This document shows, one piece after another, positions 22,687 to 32,320 of a stretch of 64,000 bases of DNA. The first letter of the stretch is position 1. Each line of letters starts with the position of its first letter. The translations under genes and the position numbers were made by a program. The notes under the pieces are model-generated. The model had not been told where the DNA came from and made no database searches. It worked only from the letters and a program-made list of their open reading frames with translations. This stretch comes from Bacteroidaceae bacterium (GTDB lineage Bacteria; Bacteroidota; Bacteroidia; Bacteroidales; Bacteroidaceae), in assembly GCA_017645305.1 (NCBI GenBank), contig JAGCPD010000005.1:1-64000 (forward strand), in the 5' to 3' direction.

Positions 22687-24699
22687 ATGAAAGAGTTTCA
22701 GCTGATATCAAAATATAAGCCTACCGGTGATCAGCCCGAGGCGATTCGCCAGCTTACTGACGGCATACTTCAAGGGGTTCCTGCCCAGACCCTGCTGGGT
22801 GTTACGGGTAGTGGAAAAACCTTTACAGTAGCCAATGTTATTGCTAACGTGGGAAAACCTACGCTTATATTGAGCCATAACAAAACGCTGGCAGTTCAGC
22901 TATATGGTGAGATGAAACAGTTCTTTCCCAACAATGCCGTAGAGTATTATGTCAGCTATTATGACTATTATCAGCCAGAAGCCTATATTCCAGCCACGGA
23001 TACATATATAGAAAAAGACCTGGCCATTAACGAGGAAATTGACAAGCTTAGACTTGCAGCCACAAGTGCTCTTCTCTCTGGCAGGAAAGATGTAATTGTC
23101 GTCAGTAGCGTGTCTTGTATCTATGGTATGGGAAACCCAATGGCTTTCTATGAGAATGTAATTGAACTGAGGGTGGGGCAGAAGATGGACAGAAACGACC
23201 TGCTGCGCAAACTCATGGACAGTTTATATATCAGAAATGATTTTACATTGAATAGGGGACAGGTTCGCGTAAAAGGCGATACCATAGACATTGCCCTTGC
23301 TTATAGCGATTATCTGTTGCGTGTTACGTTCTGGGACGATGAAATAGAGAGTCTTGAGGAAATTGACCCTATAAGCATGGCTCGGGTTTTGTCTTATGAT
23401 GACTACAAGGTTTATCCTGCCAATCTGTTTATGACAAGCCATGATATGCAGGAGCAGGCTATCCGAAAGATAGAGGATGATTTAAGAGAGCAGGTGGCAT
23501 ATTTTGAGGAAGTCGGCAAAACGTTGGAGGCAAAGCGTCTTCACGAAAGAGTAACCTATGATGTGGAGATGATTCGTGAGTTGGGCCATTGCTCGGGAAT
23601 AGAAAACTATAGCCGGTATTTTGATGGAAGAGGCCCAGGAACACGACCTTTCTGTCTGTTGGATTTCTTCCCTGATGATTATTTAATGGTGATTGATGAA
23701 AGCCATGTCTCTGTTCCGCAGATTGGTGCCATGTATGGAGGTGACCAGGCCAGAAAACAGAATTTGGTTGAGTACGGATTCCGTTTGCCTGCTGCAAAAG
23801 ATAACAGGCCTCTTAAGTTTGAGGAATTTTGCGAACTGACGCATCAGGTTATTTATGTCAGTGCAACTCCTGCCGATTATGAATTGGAACAGAGCGAAGG
23901 TGTTGTGGTAGAACAGCTTATCCGTCCAACAGGGTTGCTCGATCCTGTTATTGAGGTTCGTCCGACAGAAAATCAGGTTGATGATCTGATGGAGGAGGTG
24001 CAGCAGCGCGTCGAACGCAATGAGCGTACATTGATAACCACGCTGACCAAACGAATGGCTGAGGAATTGGCTGAATATTTGCTTCGGAACGGCATAAGAA
24101 CAGCTTATATCCATAGCGATGTTGATACGTTGGAACGTGTGCAGATACTGAATGATCTTAGGGAAGGACAGTATGATGTGTTGGTAGGTGTGAACCTGTT
24201 GCGTGAAGGCTTGGATTTGCCGGAGGTTAGTCTTGTCGTCATCCTCGATGCTGACAAGGAAGGGTTCCTGCGCAGTTACAGAAGTCTTACACAAACGGTT
24301 GGAAGAGCGGCCCGTAATCTGAACGGGAAAGCCATAATGTATGGGGATTCCATTACGGAGAGTATGCAGAAGACCATTGACGAAACAAACCGTCGCAGAG
24401 AAAAACAGTTGCATTACAATGAGGAAAACAAAATTGTGCCTCGTCAAATTAAGAAAGAGCGGACAATGAGTGACCTTATCCATGCACAGCAGCAGTCTGA
24501 GAGCAGGGCGTACATTGAACCTGACATAGAACTACTGCAAGTTGCAGAGCAAGATACAACCCTGATGACAAAGGAGCAATTGGAAGCACAGATAATGATT
24601 GTTGAGAAGAAGATGAAGGAAGCTGCGAAACGACTGGATTTTGTAGAGGCAGCTTTATTAAGGGACGAAATGTTGCGAATGAAAGCGAATTTGTGTTAA
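22687..24699 (+). CDS. uvrB: UvrB, excinuclease ABC subunit B
   Basis: A 670-residue DNA repair helicase-like subunit of the UvrABC system; it receives damaged DNA from UvrA and recruits UvrC. Walker A is GVTGSGKT (~39-46). The beta-hairpin region has the family signature YYVSYYDYYQPEAY. Helicase motifs DESHVSVPQIG, SATP, LVGVNLLREGLD and QTVGRAARN are all present. The C-terminal UVR domain (~625-665) contains the helical pair that binds UvrC. Length is normal. The start is ATG 22687 (MKEFQLISKYKPTGDQ). uvrA lies 5 kb downstream on the same strand but in another transcription unit. Confidence 0.97.
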   Translation: MKEFQLISKYKPTGDQPEAIRQLTDGILQGVPAQTLLGVTGSGKTFTVANVIANVGKPTLILSHNKTLAVQLYGEMKQFFPNNAVEYYVSYYDYYQPEAYIPATDTYIEKDLAINEEIDKLRLAATSALLSGRKDVIVVSSVSCIYGMGNPMAFYENVIELRVGQKMDRNDLLRKLMDSLYIRNDFTLNRGQVRVKGDTIDIALAYSDYLLRVTFWDDEIESLEEIDPISMARVLSYDDYKVYPANLFMTSHDMQEQAIRKIEDDLREQVAYFEEVGKTLEAKRLHERVTYDVEMIRELGHCSGIENYSRYFDGRGPGTRPFCLLDFFPDDYLMVIDESHVSVPQIGAMYGGDQARKQNLVEYGFRLPAAKDNRPLKFEEFCELTHQVIYVSATPADYELEQSEGVVVEQLIRPTGLLDPVIEVRPTENQVDDLMEEVQQRVERNERTLITTLTKRMAEELAEYLLRNGIRTAYIHSDVDTLERVQILNDLREGQYDVLVGVNLLREGLDLPEVSLVVILDADKEGFLRSYRSLTQTVGRAARNLNGKAIMYGDSITESMQKTIDETNRRREKQLHYNEENKIVPRQIKKERTMSDLIHAQQQSESRAYIEPDIELLQVAEQDTTLMTKEQLEAQIMIVEKKMKEAAKRLDFVEAALLRDEMLRMKANLC

Positions 24700-24759
24700 A
24701 AAAATGTATTATTCTGTATTTTATCAGAAAGACTTTTATGTATTTTTCAGAAAAAGTAT

Positions 24760-24767
24760 TACCTTTG
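24760..24767 (+). promoter_or_regulatory. -7 box of the bamD/rpoZ operon
   Basis: TACCTTTG fits TAnnTTTG. It lies 15 bases before the start codon chosen for bamD and rules out the longer frame beginning at 24704. Confidence 0.6.
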
Positions 24768-24781
24768 CACCCCGTAAAATT

Positions 24782-25795
24782 ATGTGCATGCAAAGATACA
24801 GTCTCATATTGTTGTTCATTTTACCGTTTCTGGCAGGTTGTGGCGATTACAATTCTGTAATGAAAACAACGGATTTCGAGTATAAATACGAGGCAGCAAA
24901 GAGTTATTATACAGAAGGGAATTACAGAAAGGCTTCTGAGGCATTTGGTCAGGTTCTGACAATTCTAAAGGGAACGCAATATGGTGATGAATGTCTTTTT
25001 ATGCTTGGCATGAGTAATTATTATGCCGGTGACAGTGAATCAGCTGCGCAATTCTTCAAAAAATATTATCAGAGCTATCCTAAGGGGCATTATGTTGAAC
25101 TGAGCAGGTATTACTGTGCCATGTCGTACTACAGCAGACTTGTTGACACAAGGCTTGACCAAAGTAATACGATGGATGCACTTACCGAATTCTCGAATTT
25201 TCTGGAGTATTATCCTGAATCAGGACTGAGGGCCCAAACTCAAGAGATGATTTTCAATTTGCAGGACAAGTTGGTTGAAAAGGAATACTTGGCTGCAAAG
25301 TTGTATTATGATTTGGGAACCTATGTGCTTAACTGTGTATATGGCGGTAGCAATTACGAAGCTTGTGTTATTACTGCACAGAATGCACTAAAAGACTATC
25401 CTTATGCTTCTCCGGAACGCAAAGAAGAGTTGTCGATTATGATACTACGGGCGAAGTACCATTTGGCTCGTCAGAGTGTAGTGGAAAAGCGCCTTGAACG
25501 TTTCCGCGACGCCGTTGATGAATACTATGCATTTCAGAATGAGTTTCCTGAAAGCAAATATATGAATGAGGCAGAGCGTATTCTCCACCACTCAGAGCGT
25601 GTTATTGCCAAAAAAGGTAACATGGAAGAAGATGAAGTGGAGGCTGATGAGTCGATAAAACCCAAAAAAGGAAAAGAGAAGAATAGGCTGATTGATGAAC
25701 TCAAACGCGAAGAGAAGCATACAAAACGCCAAAGCGTTGATAAGAAATTAAGAGACGTGAAGAATTCCGCGTTTATTTTTACAGACAACAAATAA
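24782..25795 (+). CDS. bamD: BamD, outer-membrane protein assembly lipoprotein
   Basis: About 337 residues with lipobox FLAGC (Cys20 from ATG 24782; ATG 24788 is equally possible). TPR-like repeats run from ~35 to ~270 (YEAAKSYYTEGNYRKASEAF, ECLFMLGMSNYYAGD, AMSYYSRLVDT), the usual BamD scaffold that binds BamA and helps fold outer-membrane beta barrels. The protein is longer than enterobacterial BamD because of a highly charged C-terminal tail (~275-337, rich in Lys and Glu), which I believe is common in Bacteroidetes. rpoZ follows after 14 bases, so the two share an operon. Confidence 0.9.
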   Translation: MCMQRYSLILLFILPFLAGCGDYNSVMKTTDFEYKYEAAKSYYTEGNYRKASEAFGQVLTILKGTQYGDECLFMLGMSNYYAGDSESAAQFFKKYYQSYPKGHYVELSRYYCAMSYYSRLVDTRLDQSNTMDALTEFSNFLEYYPESGLRAQTQEMIFNLQDKLVEKEYLAAKLYYDLGTYVLNCVYGGSNYEACVITAQNALKDYPYASPERKEELSIMILRAKYHLARQSVVEKRLERFRDAVDEYYAFQNEFPESKYMNEAERILHHSERVIAKKGNMEEDEVEADESIKPKKGKEKNRLIDELKREEKHTKRQSVDKKLRDVKNSAFIFTDNK

Positions 25796-25809
25796 ATGAC
25801 ATTATTGAT

Positions 25810-26151
25810 ATGATGGATTACAAAAAATCAACTGCTCCAACAAACACGGTAAACCGTGATGTTATGGACCTGTGCGAGGAGACCGGTAATATTTACGAAA
25901 GCGTTGCTATCATTGCAAAGCGTTCCAACCAGATTGCTGCAGATATTAAGAACGAACTTAGCAAGAAGTTGCAAGAGTTTGCAAGCTCACAGGACAACCT
26001 TGACGAGGTATTCGAGAACCGTGAGCAGATAGAAATCAGCCGTTTTTACGAAAAACTCCCCAAACCAACACTTATGGCTACACAGGAGTTCGTAGAAGGA
26101 AAGATTTATTTTAGGAATCCTAGCAAGGATGCCGCTTCACTGCTTGATTAA
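25810..26151 (+). CDS. rpoZ: RNA polymerase omega subunit (Rpb6/RpoZ-like)
   Basis: A 113-residue protein matching the Bacteroidetes form of the omega subunit. It carries the omega/Rpb6 core NIYESVAIIAKRSNQI and the strongly conserved stretches LSKKLQEFAS and REQIEISRFYEKLPKP. Omega assists assembly of the beta-prime subunit of RNA polymerase. ATG codons at 25810 and 25813 are both possible starts. The stop overlaps the ATG of the next gene (taATGa). The order bamD, rpoZ and a small DUF4293 membrane protein is, as I recall, conserved across Bacteroidales. Confidence 0.92.
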   Translation: MMDYKKSTAPTNTVNRDVMDLCEETGNIYESVAIIAKRSNQIAADIKNELSKKLQEFASSQDNLDEVFENREQIEISRFYEKLPKPTLMATQEFVEGKIYFRNPSKDAASLLD

Positions 26152-26624
26152 TGATTCAGCGTATCCAAACCCTATACCTTTTGTTGGTAACTATTCTCAT
26201 AGTTGTCTGCATGTCTAATTGTATAGGGTATTTTATTTCTGATGACGGAGTGATGTCAGGTAAACTGTTTAATTTACTCTACCTGGATATGGAAGACGGT
26301 AATAAGGCCGTATCTCTCTATACTCCTTGGGCTCTCTTCGTTATTCTTCTTATTGCTGCAACCCTATCTTTCCTGAATATATTCATGTTCAAATACAGAG
26401 CTTTACAGATGCGAATCTGTTCTTTTTGCATGATACTGTTAGTAGGTTGGTATGCAGTTTATGCTGCATTTGCATGGTATATATCAGATATTTTGAAATC
26501 AGCATCTTTCAGGGTGGGGATAATGGCATCTTTGCCAGGTGTTTGCCTGATATTGCTTTATCTGGCATTTCGCGGTATCATGAAAGACGAAAAGCTGGTG
26601 CGCTCCTTAGACCGTTTGCGTTAA
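26151..26624 (+). CDS. DUF4293-family membrane protein
   Basis: A 157-residue protein with four predicted transmembrane segments (~8-25, ~52-75, ~83-103, ~120-140) starting MIQRIQTLYLLLV, typical of DUF4293. No catalytic motif is visible and the function is unknown. It is translationally coupled to rpoZ by a one-base overlap of stop and start. Its stop overlaps by four bases the stop of the convergent PorT-like gene. Confidence 0.85.
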   Translation: MIQRIQTLYLLLVTILIVVCMSNCIGYFISDDGVMSGKLFNLLYLDMEDGNKAVSLYTPWALFVILLIAATLSFLNIFMFKYRALQMRICSFCMILLVGWYAVYAAFAWYISDILKSASFRVGIMASLPGVCLILLYLAFRGIMKDEKLVRSLDRLR

Positions 26625-27331
26625 TTTCGTGTCTTAAGAATATCAAACAAATAGGCTACCTTCACCGTAATAACATTATTGGCACTACGGCTGAAGGTAT
26701 CTTGTTTTGTACTACGAAAGATGTTACTCAAACTTAGGCCGTATCTTCCTTCAAGGGAAAAGTGGTGTCCGTTTTTGGTACAGATATCCATTCCCAGTCC
26801 AAGGGTTATACCGTAGTCAAATTTCTTCTCAATGGGTTTATTATGCAGTTCCTGTAGTCTGTCAGACAGGTTGTCATCGCTCCATTCACCACTTCTTGAC
26901 TCATTTTCACCAAAACAGAAGCCTAAGTGCGGACCAGCGACAATATACCCTTTTACGCCCCCTTTTTCCTTTCCAAAGCCAAGGTTTACCAGAATAGGCA
27001 TCTGCAGATAGTTTATGTTACGTTTGTAGGTGCCAATACTTGTTGCATCCGCGGTCAATATATCCTCTGTCCATCCTAACTGTACGTAATTCAATTCTCC
27101 TTGTATGGCGCATATCATACTAAAGTATTTCTCGCATGTATATCTTACGGTTGCTCCCATTGTTATCCCACCATGCATTTTCTGGTTGATATGGGGGCTG
27201 AAACTTACCTGATTTAGTACATATCCGCCATTTATACCTATAGCCACGTCCCTGCGATGTTCACCGACCTGGGCTTGTATGTTTAATGTAAATAAGGTAT
27301 ATATTATGGTAAGAATAGTGATTTTTTTCAT
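26621..27331 (-). CDS. PorT-like outer-membrane beta-barrel protein
   Basis: A 236-residue protein with signal peptide (~1-20, NIQAQ) and alternating beta strands with small loops, typical of the Bacteroidetes OMP_b-brl_2 / PorT family (IGINGGYVLNQVSF, YLQMPILVNLGFG, GYIVAGPHLGF, YGITLGLGMDI). PorT itself is needed for type IX secretion, but many paralogues are of unknown function, and this sequence alone does not settle which it is. Its start overlaps the stop of the LysM gene by four bases, so the two are one operon. Confidence 0.82.
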   Translation of the reverse strand: MKKITILTIIYTLFTLNIQAQVGEHRRDVAIGINGGYVLNQVSFSPHINQKMHGGITMGATVRYTCEKYFSMICAIQGELNYVQLGWTEDILTADATSIGTYKRNINYLQMPILVNLGFGKEKGGVKGYIVAGPHLGFCFGENESRSGEWSDDNLSDRLQELHNKPIEKKFDYGITLGLGMDICTKNGHHFSLEGRYGLSLSNIFRSTKQDTFSRSANNVITVKVAYLFDILKTRN

Positions 27332-28650
27332 CTTATAAGTTCAATTTGTTTGCTCTTTGTAAAGTGGATTAACTGTATGAACCGATTGCTGTATCCACCA
27401 TTATCTTCTTCCTGAATAAACCTGTACATATTTTGATATGGTACATGCTGATTAACGATAATGGAACCGTTTGATTGGATTTCATGTAGGAAGTAGTATG
27501 CAAGGTCGAATCCCATCATGGCATATCTGGGGTAATTCACAGCCATAGGTTTGCCAAAGTTCTTTGTAAATGCCTGCTCAAAGGTTTTCGTGTTCATTGC
27601 CAATGCGTTATAGTAATAGGTACTATAGATGTAAGTGTCGAATGTGAAAAAACTGTTTAACAGCGTGTTGGTATATGTCTGCCATTCGGGGTATCCAAGT
27701 AATGATATGTTGTAGGTGGGATGATTCTGTCTGAAAGAATCAAGATTTGATATAAGTATGTTTAAGGTTTTTATGCTGGTATTGTCGGGAATTATTACAT
27801 TGTCCTTAAGTTGGTTCATAGCCGTTTCATAAGCCGATTCATCACTGTTTATGTTTAGGACTTGTACATTGTATCCTTGTTTTCTCAGCATGTCTGATAA
27901 TGTTTGTGTAAAAAGGCTTCCTTTGCTATTCTCGTTATTCGATTTCAGGATGATATAGTTTTTGTTGGCAAATGCTCTGATGACTAACGATGCAGCCTCT
28001 GCTGTGCTTACAGTGTTGTTCGGACATGCTATATATAGATGCGGATTACCGCTTATACTCTGTCCGTTTGTAAAGGGTAGCACCAGTTTTATGTTATTCA
28101 GTCTGCAGAAACTTATGGTTGCTGGTAGTTGCTGTTCATCAACAGGACCGAAGAGGACATCAAGTGTTCTCATTTCAGGGTTCATAAGAACATCCATCAA
28201 CTCAGCTTCTGTAGTACCGCTGCTGTATGTGTAAATGTCTAAGCTAATTCCTTCCTTTTTTACACTGTCTGCAGCCATTAGGAAGCCTTGGTAAAACTCA
28301 ATCATTTTCTTGGACCTATCGCTCTTTTCTTCAAATGGCAGTACCACACCTACTTTTATGTTTGATGTGGTTTGCTTCTTAGTCGCTTCTTCTGTAGCGA
28401 CTTCGCTTTTAGGTGCTGTTGCAGGTTGGGGGATTGTCAGATAATCTCCCTTCTTTATTTTTCCGTTTTGAGGAATTTTGGGATTCGCTGACATAAGTTC
28501 CTGCTCTGTAATATTGTATTTTCTTGCAATCCCATAAAGCGTCTCTCCCTTGCTAACCTGATGTAGGTGATTTAACACTGACATGGTATTCTGTGCATCC
28601 GTTACAAAGGGGATACACATTAATAAAAATATTATAACAAGCCTTTTCAT
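27328..28650 (-). CDS. LysM-domain protein fused to a periplasmic-binding-like domain
   Basis: About 440 residues from ATG 28650 (MKRLVIIFLLM). A signal peptide ends near TDAQ (~20). One LysM domain at ~27-75 (HQVSKGETLYGIARKYNITEQ) should bind peptidoglycan. From ~100 to the end the sequence resembles type 1 periplasmic ligand-binding (Peripla_BP_6-like) proteins: KVGVVLPF at the first strand, a FYQGFLMAAD helix and VLFGPVDEQQ. I know this LysM-plus-receptor architecture from Bacteroidetes, but not its ligand. The protein probably sits in the periplasm attached to the wall. A -7 box ends only five bases before this ATG. Confidence 0.83.
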   Translation of the reverse strand: MKRLVIIFLLMCIPFVTDAQNTMSVLNHLHQVSKGETLYGIARKYNITEQELMSANPKIPQNGKIKKGDYLTIPQPATAPKSEVATEEATKKQTTSNIKVGVVLPFEEKSDRSKKMIEFYQGFLMAADSVKKEGISLDIYTYSSGTTEAELMDVLMNPEMRTLDVLFGPVDEQQLPATISFCRLNNIKLVLPFTNGQSISGNPHLYIACPNNTVSTAEAASLVIRAFANKNYIILKSNNENSKGSLFTQTLSDMLRKQGYNVQVLNINSDESAYETAMNQLKDNVIIPDNTSIKTLNILISNLDSFRQNHPTYNISLLGYPEWQTYTNTLLNSFFTFDTYIYSTYYYNALAMNTKTFEQAFTKNFGKPMAVNYPRYAMMGFDLAYYFLHEIQSNGSIIVNQHVPYQNMYRFIQEEDNGGYSNRFIQLIHFTKSKQIELIR

Positions 28651-28655
28651 AAGCG

Positions 28656-28663
28656 CAAAGATA
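28656..28663 (-). promoter_or_regulatory. -7 box very close to the LysM gene start
   Basis: The minus strand reads TATCTTTG at 28663-28656, ending five bases before the ATG at 28650. Transcription would start at or within the start codon, giving a nearly leaderless mRNA unless a downstream start is used. Confidence 0.5.
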
Positions 28664-28728
28664 CATATTTTTTTCTGCGATTTTAGACTTTTTGTGATAT
28701 AAAATGACATTCATCCAAAGAAAATCAT

Positions 28729-28736
28729 TAATTTTG
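28729..28736 (+). promoter_or_regulatory. -7 box of the T9SS-sorted protein / uvrA unit
   Basis: TAATTTTG fits TAnnTTTG, 18 bases before the ATG at 28755. It places transcription start after 28740 and argues against the longer frame from 28704. Confidence 0.5.
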
Positions 28737-28754
28737 CAGAAATATTTGAAAATT

Positions 28755-29498
28755 ATGATGCGTTTTATAACAATACTGTTATTGATTTTTCCTGTTTGCG
28801 CAATTGCGCAAACATTTCCCGAGGTTGATCCCACAGGTTATTTTATCTTTGAGAATCAAGATGGTAGTGTTGATACTACAGAAGCCAGCAGCGGTGTGCA
28901 GAATGCTCCCCTGAAAGTGATATTTAAGGCCAATCCGTCAGGATTGGAAGGATATGGTATTCCCCGTTATGAATGGAAGATATGGAATAACGAAGACCCT
29001 TCTAACATCCTGATTCATCGTATGGAAGAAAATATTGAATATACTTTTACTTCAAGTGGTGCTTTTACAGCACAATTGTATGTTACTTTTTATAATGCTG
29101 ACGGGAGCATTTGTTATGAATTCCCTGAGGAGGGTGAAGATCCTAAAACCATATTCATTAACATTAGTGAGAGTATTTTGGAATTTCCTAACGGCATTTC
29201 ACCAAACAACGACGGATGGAATGATACTCTAAAACCTAAAGACGGTTACCAGAGCATTGTCTCTTTTCGTGCTGCTGTCTTCAACCGATGGGGTACCAAG
29301 TTGTATTCGTGGGATGATGTTGACGGCGAATGGGACGGAACATACAAGGGAAAGGTAGTAAAGGACGGCGTATATTTTCTGGTAGTAAGTGCAAAAGGTG
29401 CCGACGGCAGGAGCTATAGTATAAAAAAGACAATAAGTGTAATTTCCGGATATAACAACGGTGAGGGCGAGGCAGGAACAGGCGATGAGGAACAGTAA
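28755..29498 (+). CDS. Secreted protein with type IX (CHU_C, type B) sorting domain
   Basis: About 247 residues from ATG 28755 (28758 also possible). A signal peptide ends near AIAQ (~18). Residues ~30-140 form a PKD-like beta-sandwich (YEWKIWNN, YTFTSSGAFTAQLYV). Residues ~150-235 are the gliding-motility-associated C-terminal domain (CHU_C) with the hallmark FPNGISPNNDGWND, FNRWGTKLY and WDGTYKGK. This domain directs export by the type IX system, so the organism should have a T9SS. The small mature domain suggests a surface or matrix component. The gene's end overlaps uvrA by 14 bases, an unusual coupling of a surface protein with DNA repair. Confidence 0.87.
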   Translation: MMRFITILLLIFPVCAIAQTFPEVDPTGYFIFENQDGSVDTTEASSGVQNAPLKVIFKANPSGLEGYGIPRYEWKIWNNEDPSNILIHRMEENIEYTFTSSGAFTAQLYVTFYNADGSICYEFPEEGEDPKTIFINISESILEFPNGISPNNDGWNDTLKPKDGYQSIVSFRAAVFNRWGTKLYSWDDVDGEWDGTYKGKVVKDGVYFLVVSAKGADGRSYSIKKTISVISGYNNGEGEAGTGDEEQ

Positions 29499-32313
29499 GA
29501 TATCTGTATGGGGAGCGCGTGTTCACAATTTGAAGAACGTAGATGTTACGATACCAAGAAACAGTCTTACTGTAATAACAGGACTTAGCGGTAGCGGAAA
29601 ATCATCTCTCGCTTTTGATACCATCTTTGCTGAGGGACAACGTCGGTATATAGAGACGTTCAGTGCTTATGCTCGTAACTTTTTAGGCAATCTTCAACGC
29701 CCGGATGTGGATAAGATAACGGGACTTAGTCCAGTTATCAGTATTGACCAGAAGACTACCAATAAAAATCCTCGTAGTACAGTTGGTACTACTACTGAAA
29801 TTTATGACTTTTTCCGTCTTCTTTATGCCCGTGCTGCGGAAGCTTTCTCGTACGAAACTGGCGAGAAGATGGTGCGCTATACCGAGGAACAGATTATAGA
29901 CCTCATCCTAAAGGATTATCTTGGCCGTAAAATATGTATTCTCTCACCTTTGGTAAAGAATAGGAAAGGTCATTATCAGGATCTCTTCGAGACTATTCAA
30001 AAGAAAGGATACATCTATGTCCGTATTGACGGACAGATTCAGGAAATACTCCCTGGCATGAAGTTGGACCGTTATCGTAACCATGATATAGAAGTGGTAA
30101 TAGATCGACTGAAAGTTCAGGATAAGGATGACAGGCGGCTCATTCAGAGCGTAGCTACGGCTATGAAGCAGGGTGACGGCTTAATGTTGTTATATGATAT
30201 GGATACAGAACAGGTGCGCTATTACAGCAAACAGCTCATGTGTCCCACAACAGGTATCTCATATAGAGATCCTGCTCCGCATGATTTCTCTTTCAATAGT
30301 CCACAGGGTGCTTGTCCCAGATGCAAGGGATTGGGTTATGTCAGCCTTATTGACGAGGATAAGGTTTTTCCTGATATGTCTTTGTCTGTAAAGCAAGGTG
30401 GAATAGCACCATTGGGAAAGGCGCGTTCTGCCATGATTTTCTGGCAGATTGATGCTTTGCTGCAAAAGTATGGATGTACGCTTGAAACACCGCTGTGTGA
30501 AGTACCGCACGAGGCATTGCAGGATATTATTGACGGAAGTTCGGAGAAGTTAAGGATTGCGGCTGATACAGCAAAGACAACAAACGATTTCTATAGCGAT
30601 TATGACGGACTTGGTAAATATATCAGCCAAATGCAGGATGCCGACATGTCTGTCAGTGCTCAGAAATGGGCAGAGCAGTTCAGTTGTATGGCAGCGTGTC
30701 CGGAATGTAAAGGTCAACGCCTGAAAAAAGAGTCGCTGCATTTCCGTATTGCCGGCAAGAATATTGCAGAGTTAAGCAAGATGGATTTGCGGGAACTATA
30801 CGATTGGATTTCAAACCTTGACAGGCAACTTTCCTCTCATCAGCGAAAGATAGCAGCAGAGATACAGAAAGAGATTCGTACTCGTTTGCGTTTCTTGTTG
30901 GATGTCGGTTTAGACTATCTTTCCTTAGGTCGTACTTCTGTAAGTCTTTCCGGTGGAGAAAGTCAGCGTATTCGTCTGGCAACACAGATAGGTAGCCAGC
31001 TGGTTAATGTGTTATATATTCTTGACGAACCAAGTATCGGTTTACATCAGCAAGACAATATTAAGCTCATAGATTCGTTGAAAAAGCTGCGTGATTCAGG
31101 TAATTCTGTCATTGTTGTCGAGCACGACCAGGAAATGATGCAGAATGCTGATTACATTATTGATGTGGGACCTATGGCAGGGCGTAAGGGAGGAGAGATA
31201 GTCTTTCAAGGCAAGTTCTCTGATATGCTTAAACAACATACGCTGTCCAGCCAATATTTGAATGGTGAACTCTGTATAGAGGTTCCGTCTGCCCGTAGGG
31301 AAGGGAACGGCAAACACATTGTTTTACACGGAGCGCGTGGCAATAATCTTAAAAATGTGGATGTCTCTTTCCCGCTCGGAAAGCTGATTTGTATAACGGG
31401 TGTAAGTGGAAGTGGAAAGAGCTCCCTTGTCAATGATACGTTGCATCCCATTCTTAGTAAGCATTTCTACCATTCCCTACGAGACCCACTTCCGTATGAT
31501 TCCATTGAAGGCTTAGAATATATAGATAAGGTGGTAGATGTAGATCAAAGTCCATTAGGGCGTACCCCACGGTCTAATCCAGCAACTTATACGGGTGTGT
31601 TTAATGATATCAGAAACCTTTTTGTGGAGCTTCCTGAGGCTCGTATCAGGGGGTACAAACCAGGACGTTTTTCTTTCAATGTTAAGGGCGGCCGTTGCGA
31701 GGTTTGTAGCGGAAATGGTTACAAGACAATTGAAATGAATTTCCTGCCCGATGTCTTTGTACCATGCGATGAATGTCGTGGTAAACGTTATAACCGCGAA
31801 ACGTTGGAGGTCCGTTATCGTGGCAAAAGCATTGCAGATGTGCTGGATATGACTATTAACCAGGCTGTGGAATTCTTTGGGAATGTTCCTTCCATTCTTG
31901 GGAAGATAAAGGTCTTACAAGATGTGGGCCTTGGTTATATTAAACTTGGACAGCCCAGCAATACCTTGTCTGGTGGCGAAAGTCAACGAGTGAAACTGGC
32001 AACAGAGCTTAGCAAACGTGACACGGGAAATACGCTTTATATACTGGACGAACCTACGACAGGCCTTCATTTTGAAGATATTCGCGTTCTGCTCTCTGTA
32101 CTGAACCGTTTGGTAGAGAAAGGTAATACAGTTATCATTATCGAGCACAATTTGGATGTTGTCAAGAGTGCCGACTGGCTGATAGATATGGGACCAGAAG
32201 GCGGTAGGGGAGGTGGTGAACTGGTTTTCTCCGGTACACCAGAGGATCTTGCCCATAGTGGCATAGGAGCAACAGCACCATTTCTACAGAAATTATTGAA
32301 CATAAGGAATTAA
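29485..32313 (+). CDS. uvrA: UvrA, excinuclease ABC subunit A
   Basis: About 942 residues, the normal length. There are two ABC ATPase halves: Walker A GLSGSGKSS near the N-terminus with signature SLSGGESQRIRLA, and GVSGSGKSS near ~640 with signature TLSGGESQRVKLA. Zinc-binding Cys pairs are visible at CPRCKG and CPECKG (first half) and CEVCSGNG and CDECRGKRYN (second half). UvrA scans DNA for damage and loads UvrB. I chose ATG 29485 (MRNSKISVWGARVHNLKN). A longer frame starts at 29461. The first 14 bases overlap the preceding gene, so translation is probably coupled to it. Confidence 0.97.
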   Translation: MRNSKISVWGARVHNLKNVDVTIPRNSLTVITGLSGSGKSSLAFDTIFAEGQRRYIETFSAYARNFLGNLQRPDVDKITGLSPVISIDQKTTNKNPRSTVGTTTEIYDFFRLLYARAAEAFSYETGEKMVRYTEEQIIDLILKDYLGRKICILSPLVKNRKGHYQDLFETIQKKGYIYVRIDGQIQEILPGMKLDRYRNHDIEVVIDRLKVQDKDDRRLIQSVATAMKQGDGLMLLYDMDTEQVRYYSKQLMCPTTGISYRDPAPHDFSFNSPQGACPRCKGLGYVSLIDEDKVFPDMSLSVKQGGIAPLGKARSAMIFWQIDALLQKYGCTLETPLCEVPHEALQDIIDGSSEKLRIAADTAKTTNDFYSDYDGLGKYISQMQDADMSVSAQKWAEQFSCMAACPECKGQRLKKESLHFRIAGKNIAELSKMDLRELYDWISNLDRQLSSHQRKIAAEIQKEIRTRLRFLLDVGLDYLSLGRTSVSLSGGESQRIRLATQIGSQLVNVLYILDEPSIGLHQQDNIKLIDSLKKLRDSGNSVIVVEHDQEMMQNADYIIDVGPMAGRKGGEIVFQGKFSDMLKQHTLSSQYLNGELCIEVPSARREGNGKHIVLHGARGNNLKNVDVSFPLGKLICITGVSGSGKSSLVNDTLHPILSKHFYHSLRDPLPYDSIEGLEYIDKVVDVDQSPLGRTPRSNPATYTGVFNDIRNLFVELPEARIRGYKPGRFSFNVKGGRCEVCSGNGYKTIEMNFLPDVFVPCDECRGKRYNRETLEVRYRGKSIADVLDMTINQAVEFFGNVPSILGKIKVLQDVGLGYIKLGQPSNTLSGGESQRVKLATELSKRDTGNTLYILDEPTTGLHFEDIRVLLSVLNRLVEKGNTVIIIEHNLDVVKSADWLIDMGPEGGRGGGELVFSGTPEDLAHSGIGATAPFLQKLLNIRN

Positions 32314-32320
32314 ATACAGT

